Below are positions 42,201 through 53,899 of a DNA stretch of 64,000 nt, piece by piece; within the stretch, counting starts at the first letter, position 1, and every line of letters starts with the position of its first letter. The stretch spans positions 1,605,001 to 1,669,000 of the forward strand of contig NC_063271.1 of assembly GCF_910591885.1 (NCBI RefSeq), read 5' to 3'. A program made the translations under genes and the position numbers. This DNA is from Bombus terrestris (Eukaryota; Arthropoda; Insecta; Hymenoptera; Apidae). Under the pieces are notes generated by a model. It did not search any database and was not told the DNA's origin. It saw only the letters and a program-made list of their open reading frames with translations.

Positions 42201-45200
42201 CCTCATCTAACGAAGCACGTTCTCGTTCGATCGTTGCGCAGAAAATGTTCAGTTTCCGAGTTCTTATCCGCGAAAGTATCGAAACTTCGTCCCGCGGTTT
42301 TCACGTTTGTGGCTTCATCGTTCACCGTCGTTGGTTTCCCTTTTTTTCATCGTGGCGAGTAGCAGCTTGCAGCCAGATTTCGTCTATCCTTGATCCGTTC
42401 GTTCGTTAAAATCTCGTCGCTACAGGGACCAATTTAATAACTTGGCGAAGCATATTCAACGCGTTAATCCGTCGATCGAGAGTGGTTTCGTTGAACATCG
42501 TCCGCTCAAACGGACGAGATTCCTTTTCATTGGTAGAAAATCCAGAGACCGGACGATCGAACGTTCTCGATGTTCCTTTTTCACCGTGCGAATCCATCGT
42601 GTCTTCTGCTGGTAAATGGAAGCGAAACAAAAGACCGAAATCGAATATGGTGTTTCTCGTTCGGTCGTTTCTCGTGCGCCACGAGATACCGGGAACATTC
42701 TGCCACGTAACGGCGCGCTTCTTTCGGCTTTCCTGACACGCGCGTTTCGACTCGGCAAAGTCGCTGGATCCTGTTGCACGGAATCGCGCTTTGATTCCCC
42801 ATGATACGTTCTTTCGTAGCGAAGCTACTCGCAAGAGCCGAAGGAGCGCAACAAAGTTACCAAAGCCTGTCTCTCGAGTCTGGCAAGTTCCCCGTTATAA
42901 CGAACTACCTTTCCAGTTGCCTACGACTCATCGACTCGCGGCAATGTCTTTATCGTCTATTGTCTCTCGGATGTTTCGTGTTCGCGCGAAATTACGAGCA
43001 ACCGGGTAAAGCAGAAGCGTCGCCCTCCAGCCGGTCGCTGCCATCGGAGAATCGACTTTTCTCTCGCTTCGTCGACGTTCCGACGCGTAGAACGAAAATT
43101 GGCGAATCGCGGAAGCCTCGAAGAACGTCGAGATACCATGGAATTCGCTAGGAACGCGCCAAACTCTCTAGTTTCGCACGTGGCGTCGACAGCGTGCGGA
43201 TATTCGCATCCACCGGTAATTTCGACGACAGTCCGACCGTGTCAACCTCGCAATTCGAATACCCAACGCCGAATTGGTCGGACGAAAAGCGCGCGCCAGG
43301 TTTCCGCTAAACGGGAAAAAGAAAAGGCTGATTCGTTTATCGTTAACTTCTAATTAGTTGCTTTCTCGCGTATTCCCGCAGCGGACTTGCATCTCTCTTT
43401 GAAACGAATTTTATTTTTCACGTACTTTTTCTCTTTGACGATTATCGCCGTGTATAACGTTCGATTTATCTGTAAATTCAACGGATTAAACCGTCAATGA
43501 TTACAGCTTCTCCGTAATTGCTCATAATCGTTGGAAATTTATGCTCGCGTATAGATACGCGGACACGAATTATAGGGGCAAACAGCGTCGCTCGGATCGT
43601 AGCTGTTGTATTCGCGCAACATCTAGTTCGCTCGTAAACGTCTAGAAATTCGCATAGCTGCGCGAAATCGTCGACTGCGACAGCGATTTTCGACCGTGAA
43701 ACACGACTCGCGAGTATGTTGGCGAGCTGGAAGGGTTCGTTCGATGCGACTTCACGGATAATTTGTTGGTTTTGAAACGGTTTGCCGGTCTCCGTGGTAT
43801 CGTATTCGCGAAACTCGTACGAAACTCTGCGAGTTCCATGGGGTGACGTCGCCTCCGTTTAATTTTCGCACGGAACGCGACGTTGCCCGATAAAACGTAG
43901 CTTCTTCGCGGAATTATTCCTGCCGATGGTTATTAACGTAAATAGTTTTCGACGAGTTTGCCGAGCAAATTCGAACAACGCGTCGATAAGGTATTTTCAA
44001 AGACTTGCTCACTTTATTTAAAAGCAGAGACGAGAGTAAGTTTTTGCGAGCGGAAAGAAAATCGCGATAAATTGGCAAAGTTTGGAATTCACGGAAGCAA
44101 CTCCACCCCCTCCCTGATTATTGGAATTTACCCGATAGTACCACAAACGGTCTTCAGCTTCTTAAGCGCGTTGTTTCGTGAATAAAAAGTTATAGGAAAA
44201 CGGTTGTTCGATGAATCTCGAGGCAAGAAGCGGCTACGGAGAGAGACAACTTGCCCTTAAACTCTGCCGAAAAAGGGCGTATCTGGCGCTGTTCGACGTT
44301 GCAATGCACCGTAAGAAGATAACGACGGAAGCTGGTCAAAGATGGATCGAATCGATCGATCACGGAATAGCGGCGATCCGTGTACTCTACTCGGATGTCG
44401 AATGGCTGAGCGACGCGCACCACCACTACACGTGGCCTACTCGAAGAAGCATGTGCAGACCAGTATGCAGCGAGTTTGGCGAATTTCAACGGCGCAGTGG
44501 CAGCAGCGGCAGCGACCGTATGCGCGTTCTCTGCTTCCTCCAGCCGTGGGTTAATCGGGCTTGCGGCGTCGTCGCCGCTGCTTCCAGCGCTGCCGCCGCC
44601 GTGTCTCACGGACGTTGCTGCGGATGAACGTTCGCCGTCGTGCGTCTGCGTGGTCCGCTCGCTGCTCGCCACGAGATCGGGAACGCGATTTCGAAAGACG
44701 GTGCACGGTGAACGCGGCGAGTTCCGTCAGTCGGTTCCTCGACCATCTACCACGAGAACCGTTCGCTTCGCTGGTTGCAGTGGTTGGATCGCGAGAACAG
44801 TGACGCGCTATCGTCGGATCGAGTCATCCTTGATGAATTATTGGAAGAAGGAAGAGGACCAACGTAGCAGCATCGAGCAGATGAGTATCCCTTTGACGAG
44901 ACGAGGGAGAATCTCACGATCCACGTTTGTCTGCATGATAGCAAATCGGGCCAAGTGTTTGTAAACAGGACGTAAGGGGTGAGCGGTCAGACCGTATCAG
45001 AATTTGGACATAGAACGGAACTGAAGCCGCCGTAACCGCGCTGACTAGATCGACGAACAGAGAGCTATAGACATCGATAAGTCGAGGGATTATCGGAAGA
45101 GAAGCAGGAAACAGACGAGAGAGAAAAACCGGCCGTAGCACACAGCTGTTTAGCACGAAGCCGAGAATCTCCGACCGTCTTTAGAGCGTACAATCCTCGA

Positions 45201-45368
45201 TAACAAAGAGCGCACCATACTCGCTTTGCGTCGCCTTTTCTCGTTTTCGTCTTTTCTCAGCGAAGACGCATCGATCAAGGCTCGTAAAAGCGGACGACTT
45301 TTGGCACGAAAGCCCTTCGATGCAGCTTTTTTCATTTCGTTCGCACTTTTTGTCCGCCTTATCTCTTG

Positions 45369-45415
45369 CTCTGTCTCTGTCTCTGTCTTTGTCTCTCTCT
45401 TTGTCTCTCTCTCTT
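45369..45415. repeat. (TC/TG)n polypyrimidine-rich tract
   Basis: Compound TCTG/TC repeat. It creates the Ser/Leu-rich open frames at 45226-46063, which I reject as genes. Confidence 0.9.
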
Positions 45416-47556
45416 CCTTGTTTCCGTTACACGCGGTCACGCGCCTCGTCTTCTTTTCGTTCGCTTCGTCCTCTCACCGCGATTGCATCAACCACCCGCC
45501 TCCTTGCTACTCTGCCAGCTTTTTCGCGCGATACTCTCTTTCTCGTTCGTTTCTTCTACCTCACCTTCGTCGAAACAATTCGATCGTTTTTTTTTTATCC
45601 TTTGTATTTTCATTCTTCGCTGTTTCATCTTCCTTTCGGGAGTTGCCCGTTCTTTCCTCGTCCAAGAAGAAAAGAAGGTCCATTGGAATCGCGGTCACCA
45701 CGAAATAGCAGCTTTCTCGCGTTCCGCTCCACCTACGATCGAGTTGTCCGGCTTTTCATCGCGCCGAGACCAACGAAAAGGAGACGAAATTCGCTCTCTG
45801 TCGCGGAACACAGGCGACGCGTCATTCTCCTTTTTCGTTCGCGCAGGATGCATCGTTTCTGTTGCGGATGTCGCCACGTCGCGATGCCGACGAGACCACG
45901 ACCAAAGGTAATCCTCTTTTCGCTTCTCTATCGATTTGTCAACGCGTGTGCTACTCTATCGGGGAACGAAGTCCGCGTCGAGAGCAACTTAAAGAGACGA
46001 CAACGAGTTTCTCGCGGTCAGCGTGTTTCACCTCTTTCGAATCCTTTATCCGTGCGCGTTTGACGAGCCCGTTAGGCAGGCTAATTGCGAAATCCTGTAC
46101 GAGAGGACGAACGTTTCCGCGCTCCGCCTTCAGCCTCGCGTTTTACATCCACAGCCGCCACAGCCATCATCGATCTTCCTGACCTTTCCCGCGCTATCCT
46201 CTCTCATCGTCCTGGAAAAAAGTATTTAGCGAGCTTCCGTTGCCGCTACAGGTTCTTGGATTCGTGAAAATGCCCCAATAACAGTTTCGAACGTGGATTG
46301 GCGCTAGATTCTCGAAGCTTTTACCTCGTCCGCTATAGTCTTTGATGCTCTGGCTTAATTACATCGAGCGTGTTAATTTCGGACTTTGCCGCTCGGAGCA
46401 AAGGACATTGCGAAACTAAAGTCTTTATCGTTGATAAGATTTGCCGGACTGCGACGCCAGGTAACCACGCGAGAGTTGCAAAGTCGAGGAAAAGACTCGT
46501 CCGAACGAGCATAGTTCCGTTAGGACCACCGACTCGCGATGTTTACCGTCTCGTCGCTTTGCAAGACCGACGATTTCCAAACGCACGATTTCTATTCCCC
46601 GCAGAGTCTACCCTCCCGAATCTTCCTCTCCGTACGAGAGTTCGCGTCTCGTAAATTATTCGCGAAACTCGGAAAATCTCGGGGTCTTTCCTCTTAGGAA
46701 AAATCCGGTCTCAGAAATGAGAAAGGAGACGCGCGTTTTCTGCGAGAATCGTGGCTCGTAACGATCGAAGAAAAGCGGTATATTTGCGTTTCGTAGGATG
46801 GGCGAAAGACGCGCGATTAACGAGGGAAAGCGACAGTCTGATGGAATTAGAGGCACCAAGCCAAAGTGGCAGATGGCGAGGACTTAACCCGAGAATGCTC
46901 GAATGGGCGATGATGAGAACAGGCTGTCAAAGAGGAAAAGAAAGTGGAATAAGCAAAGCAAATATTTTCTGCCGGTGCTTTAAGAGCGGCTATAAAGGAG
47001 AAGAAATGGCAAGGGAAACTGCGAGTACCGCCTTCAGCCGCCGTAAGGTCGAAAAGAACTCTTCGAATATTCATCATCCGCAACGAATCTGGCGAAAATG
47101 CCACGCGATCCAACTTTCCCCGACCAGCGATTTTAACTTACATTCGTTTTTTCTTCCAGCTTCGCCTTCGTACGCTTTACGATATCGCGGTCATCCGCAA
47201 AATTTTCCGCTCCGCCAGATGTTGCGTGACAATTCTCCTCCAATCGTTCGACTATCTGTGATTCGTTTTAATAGAATGCAGCTGCCAGTCGTTGTTTGTT
47301 CGCCGCTATATACATCAAGGGTCGTTAATTTAATGAGATCTGGAAATCGATGAAAATTCGGCGAGCCAGATTTTCTCGTACACGCGCCGATGATCGAGCG
47401 TTATCGATTCCAGACGCGAGAGGTAATTGATAGATCGTGCTCGAGATACTTGTTCCTGCAGTGAAGGAGTCATCGCGAGAGGTGTATCGGGAACTTGGGA
47501 TTAATCGTCGAGGTCGTTTCGTTCTAACGATGGCCGCGTCGGAACAAAAAATCTGA

Positions 47557-47967
47557 TCAACGAGCAAAATGGAATTTCGGAAATTTGATCGCTCTTCCGT
47601 GGAACATAAAACTAATTTCGTCGTCGATACTCGTTATTACGCTGGCCGTTCGGCGGCAATCGTCGTCGATAATGAAATTATAATTAATACGACCGGCCAG
47701 AGGGAATAATTGCGAAATTTTCCTGCCAATGATTGATACTTTTATACCGGGGGGATCCGGAAACGGGAGAATCGCTCGGTACAGCCGCATGTTCATTTCC
47801 ATTCCTGCGGCAATTACGGTAAAAATGTCTTTGTCGTCGCCTCTGTTCGACCATGCGACGAATGCCTTTGCTAATCCATAACAATATCGTTCGCGTTGCG
47901 CGCCATTTAATTCGGCAAATTGATTCGCCAACTTATCAGACCACGCTCGTTCGTCTCTCAAACGCAC
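47557..47967 (-). pseudogene. Decayed coding fragment 2, same strand as fragment 1
   Basis: The minus-strand frame reads with real-protein character from about 47960 to about 47740, including AWSDKLANQFAELNGAQRER, AKAFVAWSNRGDDKDIF and MEMNMRLYRAILPFPDPPG. The rest of the frame, to the stop at 47557, is less convincing. It has no ATG: it opens after a TAG, and the neighbouring frame just upstream (KELHVPVDCAFE) could be the continuation before a one-base shift. Together with fragment 1 it looks like one ancestral protein split by frameshifts and about 0.9 kb of unrelated sequence. A GT donor after the Pro-Pro-Gly codons (CCCCG|GTATAA) leaves open a spliced cellular gene instead. Confidence 0.45.
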
Positions 47968-48905
47968 AGTCTACAGGAACATGCAGCTCTTTGTTCGAAA
48001 AATTACAGGTACTACGTCGCATCGAAAATCCAAATGACGCACACGCGACACCGAGCAATCGTTATCGCGTCGACAACGAAAATCGATCGTTGTAGATAAG
48101 GCAACTTACGAACGAGCCTGTGGGAAAATTCTGCCACAACGTTGGAAATTAACGTCACCTTCTAAACCAGCCATTTCTCGTTCGACTCGTATTATCCCGT
48201 CGTAGTTGCCGAATGGCCGAGCGGTCGAGTAAACGCGCAAAGAAGAGAAGAGCGAAATGGTCATCGCGTACACGCGACGTTCTATTATCGCGTGGCCAGG
48301 AGCCAACGCTTCGAAGATAAAGGGAAGGGACGAGAATAGATGACAGCTTGTCGATCGGATTGCAGAATCGGCGAACGATCGAAGATCGTCGTCCGATGGA
48401 GGAAAAACGAGGTCATTCGGAGCGAGAAATGGACAGGTTCGATGGGAGGAAGCGTTTGTTTGCGAGTAGAGCTTCGATGACCTCTGCAATTAGGATAAAC
48501 ACGATCTGAGAAAAGGCCACGTACTCGGCTTTTTACGAGCATTCGTAAGAGCAGCGTACGACGAGGCGAGCGTTTCCGGCATGAGGTGGAAATTATGCAA
48601 AATTGGCGAGAGATGCGGTCGTCTCGATGTAATTCGTTGGACGATGAACGGCGAACGAGTGTTGGTACGGGTCGCGTAGCAGCGTGGTCGTCGCGATCGG
48701 TAATACCGTTTGGAAATTACCGGTTGTAAAAAAACACATTCGAGAATGACCTCTTCTCTCGCATAACGCCGTGGCATTCTCGGAACTCGAATCCTCCGAC
48801 GTTTATCAGGCTAATCAATATTTCGGTTACGTCTGTTGGTGCAATTTTTGCGAACCAGCCAACTTTTAATCTTGCGGTGCGGCAACGGCCTCGAGTGCCG
48901 TCCGG

Positions 48906-49221
48906 TTACATCCCCGTTCGAATCACCGATTCGTCGAGGTAGTTAAAAGTTATGGTTTGCGCCTGGTTGTAGAACCAAATCTCCGGTTTGGCCTCGATCA
49001 AGCCAGCTGCGATGTCGGCGAAACGTTTCATCCAAGTGTTACACGTACGCAATCTGTTCCGTAGCTCATATCCGAACGATCGATCCATCTTATTCGGGGT
49101 GTAACGTGCGTCCATATCCCAAATTACTTTTCCAATTAAATCGTCAGAAATTTGTAGTTGGGTCGACTCGTAGTTTAAAATGCCCTAGCTCGATGCCAGA
49201 TGAGATTTCCTCCGCGATTTT
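48906..49221 (-). pseudogene. Decayed coding fragment 1, foreign or viral-like origin possible
   Basis: The minus strand from 49184 down to a TAA at 48906-48908 is open for 92 codons with convincing protein composition, for example MDRSFGYELRNRLRTC and FADIAAGLIEAKPEIWFYNQ. Immediately upstream another frame (49221-49147) reads KIAEEISSGIELGHF before a stop, so the two frames overlap at 49147-49184 as if by an old frameshift. No splice sites join them well. I do not recognise the family. A degraded endogenous viral element (structural or nucleoprotein-like) or another captured gene are the options considered; a diverged cellular exon is also possible. Fragment 2 lies about 0.9 kb further along the same strand. 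Confidence 0.45.
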
Positions 49222-52200
49222 TTAAATCCTACGATCCGTACGAAACGTCCTCCGCGAGCCGCGACGCCCGACCTGGCATTAATTTTTAATCCTTCGTATC
49301 GCGACGAATTAAAGAGTCTCGCGCGAATGATAAATAAGGTCGTAAGAAGGCGCGGTCGGCATCGGCGCCACGAGGACGCGTAGTCACTCGTTTCGAGGAA
49401 AAATTACGCAAAGGCTGAAGGTGGAGCAGCTGCTTATTTTCACGGCACGCTGTGTTGCGTGCTCGGTTTCCTCGGTCGTTCTCGTCGTCACTTTGCCGAT
49501 CGAGATTGTTCGCAAAGTCCCGAGACGAACGTAAATCGCGAGGATCGTCGATCAAACCGCGTTCGTAAATTTTCTACGTTCGCTCGCGGAATATTCTTTG
49601 ATCCACGTGCAATTCCGCTTGAAAGCATATCTCTCGTTGGTAACGTTATCGTCGATTAGTATCGCGTACGTTTAATTCTACGTATCGCGTTTGCCGCGCG
49701 GATGGAAGTCGAAAGTTCAAAGACCTGGAAGAAACTCGAGGAGATGGTTTCCACCATTTGGTTGGTTTATGTCCGAGCTGTTTCGCGAAACGTACGTATT
49801 ACTTTTAATAGAGACGGTACCTGTGTATTAGCCGTGTAACGCAGGTCGTGACGGTCGAACAACCTCTATGATGTAATTTATTGGAGCGGCGAGTGATTAT
49901 TTTCAGGCTATGCAGAGGCGATCGTTCGGCCCCCTGAGAAATTGCATTTCCTATCCCGTTCTTTATCCTTCGGACAGAGCCGACAACCATGTATATTATA
50001 ATTTTTGACTGACTAGGGCGAAATATAATTTCCGCCCGTCGTTGCTCCCGCCCCTGAATCTATAAGAGTTCCTGATTCATCGACGGCGGAAGCGCCGTCG
50101 TTCAAAAAGCTTTTATCCCTAGCCTCTTTTACCTTCTTCCACCTATCCTCCTTTTCCTTCGTTCCTTTTCAACGTTTCGCATCGACTGCCGCTTGTTTTT
50201 AACGTACATTAGCTTCTTCCAACGAGGTTTCGCGAAATTAATTTACGACTTTTTCCGGATACGTTGCGATCGGTTGCTCCGCTCCTACCAATTAGAAGCG
50301 GATAATCCTATTACGTCGAACTTTACTGCTCGAATTAAAACATCTACTACTTTGGTCAGATCGAGGTGGTAGATCTATCGAACGAAACAGTTTCAGACAT
50401 GTAGACAAACGCCCGATCCTCGTAGCCACCGCCTGTCATTTTGATGTATTTTCTCTTGACCACGGTTCACCGTCGACCACGTTATCGATCGATGTCCAGC
50501 GATGAATCACGTCTGCCCACGAACCGTTCTATCTCGGTGAAATCGAAGATCGTGTATCGAGGTATTCGTTCGATTCGCCGCGTATCGGGTGCACGGTTGG
50601 TAGTCTTTTGTCGGTCTTTCTTCTAACTCGTTGCCTAAACGCCTCGATCGATTGACACTCCGGTTACCTTTGAAAAGCCCACGGGGAAGCGGCATCCTTT
50701 CTATCCGAAACATTTTTGCGTTCGTAGGTGTACAGGCCGTCAAAGAGACTTCGCTTAAAACCATACTTTGTCCGGTTCGTTAACAGCGTAGCTAACGATG
50801 GAGTTCTTTAAAACGCCTGGCCTTTTCGAGTACACGAAAAGACCGAGCAAAAGCGAGAAATAGGCGAAAGAAAAAAGGTAGAACGAAAGGTCGAAGAAAG
50901 GGAGATACGACGCCGGTCGTTACGGTTATCGAGATCGTAGCTGAAAACGGCTGGAGCTGCGCGTAGATTCACCGGACCTTCATTTCGCACCACCTGGCTA
51001 CGATTCACGACGAAAGACGAGTGGGTTCGTCGGTCTCTCTAGATCGCGATAGTCGGTTTCGCAGGTGCGTGCGAGTCAAACGAACGGGAGGGTTCTTCGT
51101 TTGACGTAGCGTACGCCAACCCTTTGCACGGCCGAAACAGAAACGCGAGAACCGAGCCCTCTGTTCGCATTGTCAGCGATAATTGAGACCGATTTGCAGA
51201 AGTCGTAAATGAAGGCCTGCAGGGCTCGTAAACCGACAGGGAAGGGAAATTCGCGCGATACATGCGACTATATAATACGAACCAGGGGATAGTTTCGCCG
51301 GAAGTTGCAGCGAACGAACATGTGGCGAGCTGAGAAACGGTTTTGTTCGTCTCGTTGCCACGATCGTTCGTGGTTGATGGAGAACCGTGTCCAACCAGCT
51401 GCGATACTCGTGCGCTCGCAGGCGAGAAAAAATTGCGCTATTAGCAAAACGCGGGCATACGACCTCGAGAATTGCTGCAAGATTCTGTCAATGAAGCGTA
51501 AACCCTGTGCGGTCTTAAATAAATTAGCTATCAACGGAGCGTTAACGATGGATCAGAGTTATATCAAGATCTCGCGCTCTACCAAGCCACACGCGGCAAC
51601 GTTTAGCAAATTCTACGGATTTGTTTGTGGCTGTCCAAGTACGTTAATTACCGCTTAGGCACTCGCGTCAGCTAACAGACCGTATTTACGTACAATTACG
51701 TAGCTCGTCGCTCAAAGGCACCTAGCAAATGAAATATTCGTGAGCGATCTTTCGCTAGGAAATATTTTTAACCGTCGCATGTTTGGAGAACGCGCGAAAC
51801 GAATCGACCGGCAAGAAACAACCGAGAATTTATCGATATCAACGTTATGAATATTCGACGGCCGAATAAAGCAGAAACGACGAGGGGTTGTCTGGTAAAT
51901 AAGTAGAGCGCTCGACGGGGCGGAGAGTGGCACGAGTCGGCGCGTTTTTCTTGGTTCGCGACACTCGCCTATGTCGTGCGAAACACAGTGGCAAGTAAGC
52001 GAGTACGTAGACGAACAAAGCTGGAGGAATCGATCGTCGCCAACGGAAAGAAGGAAGCACCAACCGTGTCGGGTGACTCGACCGGTGACTCATGCATAAT
52101 TTATTTCAACTTAATTAGCGAATGGTCGGGTCTCGCGTGCAGGAAAAGCAACATTTTCCATAAATACATCGAGGCTGTGTTATGCAAATGATACCTAAAA

Positions 52201-53703
52201 TTGTAAATGAAACGTTACTCCGTTATCCCGCTTGCTGGATTTCGTGCGGTCTGTGTATCGATTATGTTCGCTGGTCGAAATCGTTGCATACTTTTACGAG
52301 TACAAATCTCGAATACGAATAGCCGAATAAACCGTAGAGCGCGGCTCGAGCCTTGCGCGAACGCAGTTCCCCGTATAATATTTGATACGTTTCATTTGAA
52401 TTTACGCCGGAGATATTATGTTGGATTTTTCGCCCTCGCAACAGTGAATTTCACGCGGTCCAATCGCATCGCGCGAAATTTCCGATGGCGCGCCAAAAAA
52501 TCACGAATATTCCGCTGCGAATATAGAATAAAATTCCGTAATTCGTTTTGCGTGTTTCGAGAAGTCGGTACTCGATACGATTAAAAACCATAGACTCGTC
52601 GTGACCTCGGACAAACAACGAATTGTTTTTATTGGATAGAATACGAGCAGAGTTATTAACTCGTCAGAAAATTCGAGAACTCCGTTGCCAGATAATAAAC
52701 GGAAACAAAGTTTGCACTGGTAAGCGAAATTTTATCAACGGAGTCGTTCGAATCGCGTCTTTCGAAACCCGGTATAAATTGTTACGGTCGTAAATCCGCG
52801 TGCTCGTATCTTTCGCAAGCCGCTTGCTTTTTTAAATTTTCCAATTTAAAACTTTAAATGGCCCAGTTTCTTCCACGAAGAATTAATTATTCCCGAGGAA
52901 AAAGGATTTCGCGTAAATCGCGACAGCGAAAACGTAGTAAGGAGAGTGGAAGGAAGTAAACGCGCGAATTTACGAGACGATTTACGGATACGCGACAAAA
53001 CTACAGAACGAACCTCGCGGGTTCTCGGTGGTCGCGAGAGCCGCGGAAGTTTCGCGGATGCTCTCTCGATTTTTTTCTGATATTCGATGCGTTCGGTGCG
53101 CTGTGCGATCGCGGTGAGTCCTTGCGGTTCTTATTAAATTTCACTCCGAGCTGCACAATCGAACGGAACTCACGGGACGAGCGGATAAAAACGAGTCTCG
53201 TCGGTCGATCGATTGGCCGTCGAACGATAGGATAGCATCGTTCTCGTTTATTCGAATCGAGACTCGGTTTTCAAAGGACTCTTTGGACGCTGGCTGCACG
53301 CTCGAGAAATCCTCGTTTCCACGTAGCTCGGCTAATCCCGATCGGATCGAGAAACACGCTCTGCGTGGTCGCTTAAATATTTACCTCGTATCGATTCGCA
53401 GTTTCGACGACACCGTACACTTTCCGGCGATCTTCCTCCACCGTCTACGAGATCCATTACCGACCTGATAAATAGGAGATCTCAAAGACGGTTCTCTAAC
53501 CGTGCATCTCCACGTTTCCTTCCTCGATCGATCGCGCGACGAGTAGGCATTCGCGTCGCTTCCAACCGATTCGCGTTTTACCATTCATCGACGTTCCAGC
53601 TCGCTATCCAGATGGAACTAACGATAAGTCTGCGAGATTGAGACGCGAGCAATCGTGCGAACAGAACAGGAAATAAAAACGATCGTTCGATTTCTGATTT
53701 CAG
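49222..53703. other. Non-coding stretch upstream of the coiled-coil gene
   Basis: No gene is supported. It contains a perfect short hairpin at 50081-50100 and a donor-like GATCGCG|GTGAGTCC at 53113/53114 that follows a short ATG frame (53087). Joined to the exon at 53704 that frame would be wrong for the coiled-coil reading, but it could be a 5' UTR exon. Confidence 0.5.
50081..50100. repeat. Perfect short hairpin
   Basis: CGACGGCG, a GAAG loop and CGCCGTCG form an 8-bp GC-rich stem with a GNRA-like tetraloop. No flanking gene explains it. Confidence 0.75.
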
Positions 53704-53899
53704 TTTCGACGAGACGTCGATGGACAGCTGTCCGTTGGCAGCGATCACCGAGGCAAGGCCAGGCGATTTGTCCAAGGATGGCAACGAGATGGAAGTGACA
53801 TCGCTGGAAGAGGCAAAATCGGTAATAGCTGCGCTTCGAGCGAGGCAAAGAGCGCAGGCGCATCAAATGCTCGCCTGGCGAAGGACCCTGAAATTGCAG
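53704..53899 (+). CDS. Coiled-coil gene, first visible exon
   Basis: The acceptor is the AG at 53702-53703 after a T-rich stretch. The donor is CAG|GTAAAA at 53899/53900. The exon encodes residues 1-60 from the ATG at 53720, and the coil begins in SLEEAKSVIAALRARQR. Five further codons (Phe-Asp-Glu-Thr-Ser) are open upstream of the ATG, and the exon would then start with the third base of a split codon. The exon ends in phase 0. Confidence 0.8.

Larger units (their letters stand above)
32784..47556. other. Non-coding stretch, possible first intron
   Basis: No gene is supported. It has several simple repeats, two isolated splice-like signals (donor near 39386, acceptor near 40129; see findings) and, at 44.45-44.75 kb, a GC-rich segment with GCN-codon-like runs that could be a 5' UTR/promoter exon. 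If the candidate exon at 32752 is right, this and the next block are intron. Confidence 0.5.

Noticed and set aside
45226..46063. Ser/Leu/Phe-rich plus-strand frames
   Set aside because: They are produced by translating a TC/TG polypyrimidine repeat.
48206..48240. tRNA Ser/Leu-like D-arm, GAATGGCCGAGCGGTCGAGT
   Set aside because: No anticodon stem, variable arm or GGTTCGA-type T-arm follows at the required distance.
53087..53113. Nearby first exon ending GATCGCG|GTGAGTCC
   Set aside because: As coding sequence it would join the 53704 exon in the wrong frame; it is only tenable as a 5' UTR exon.
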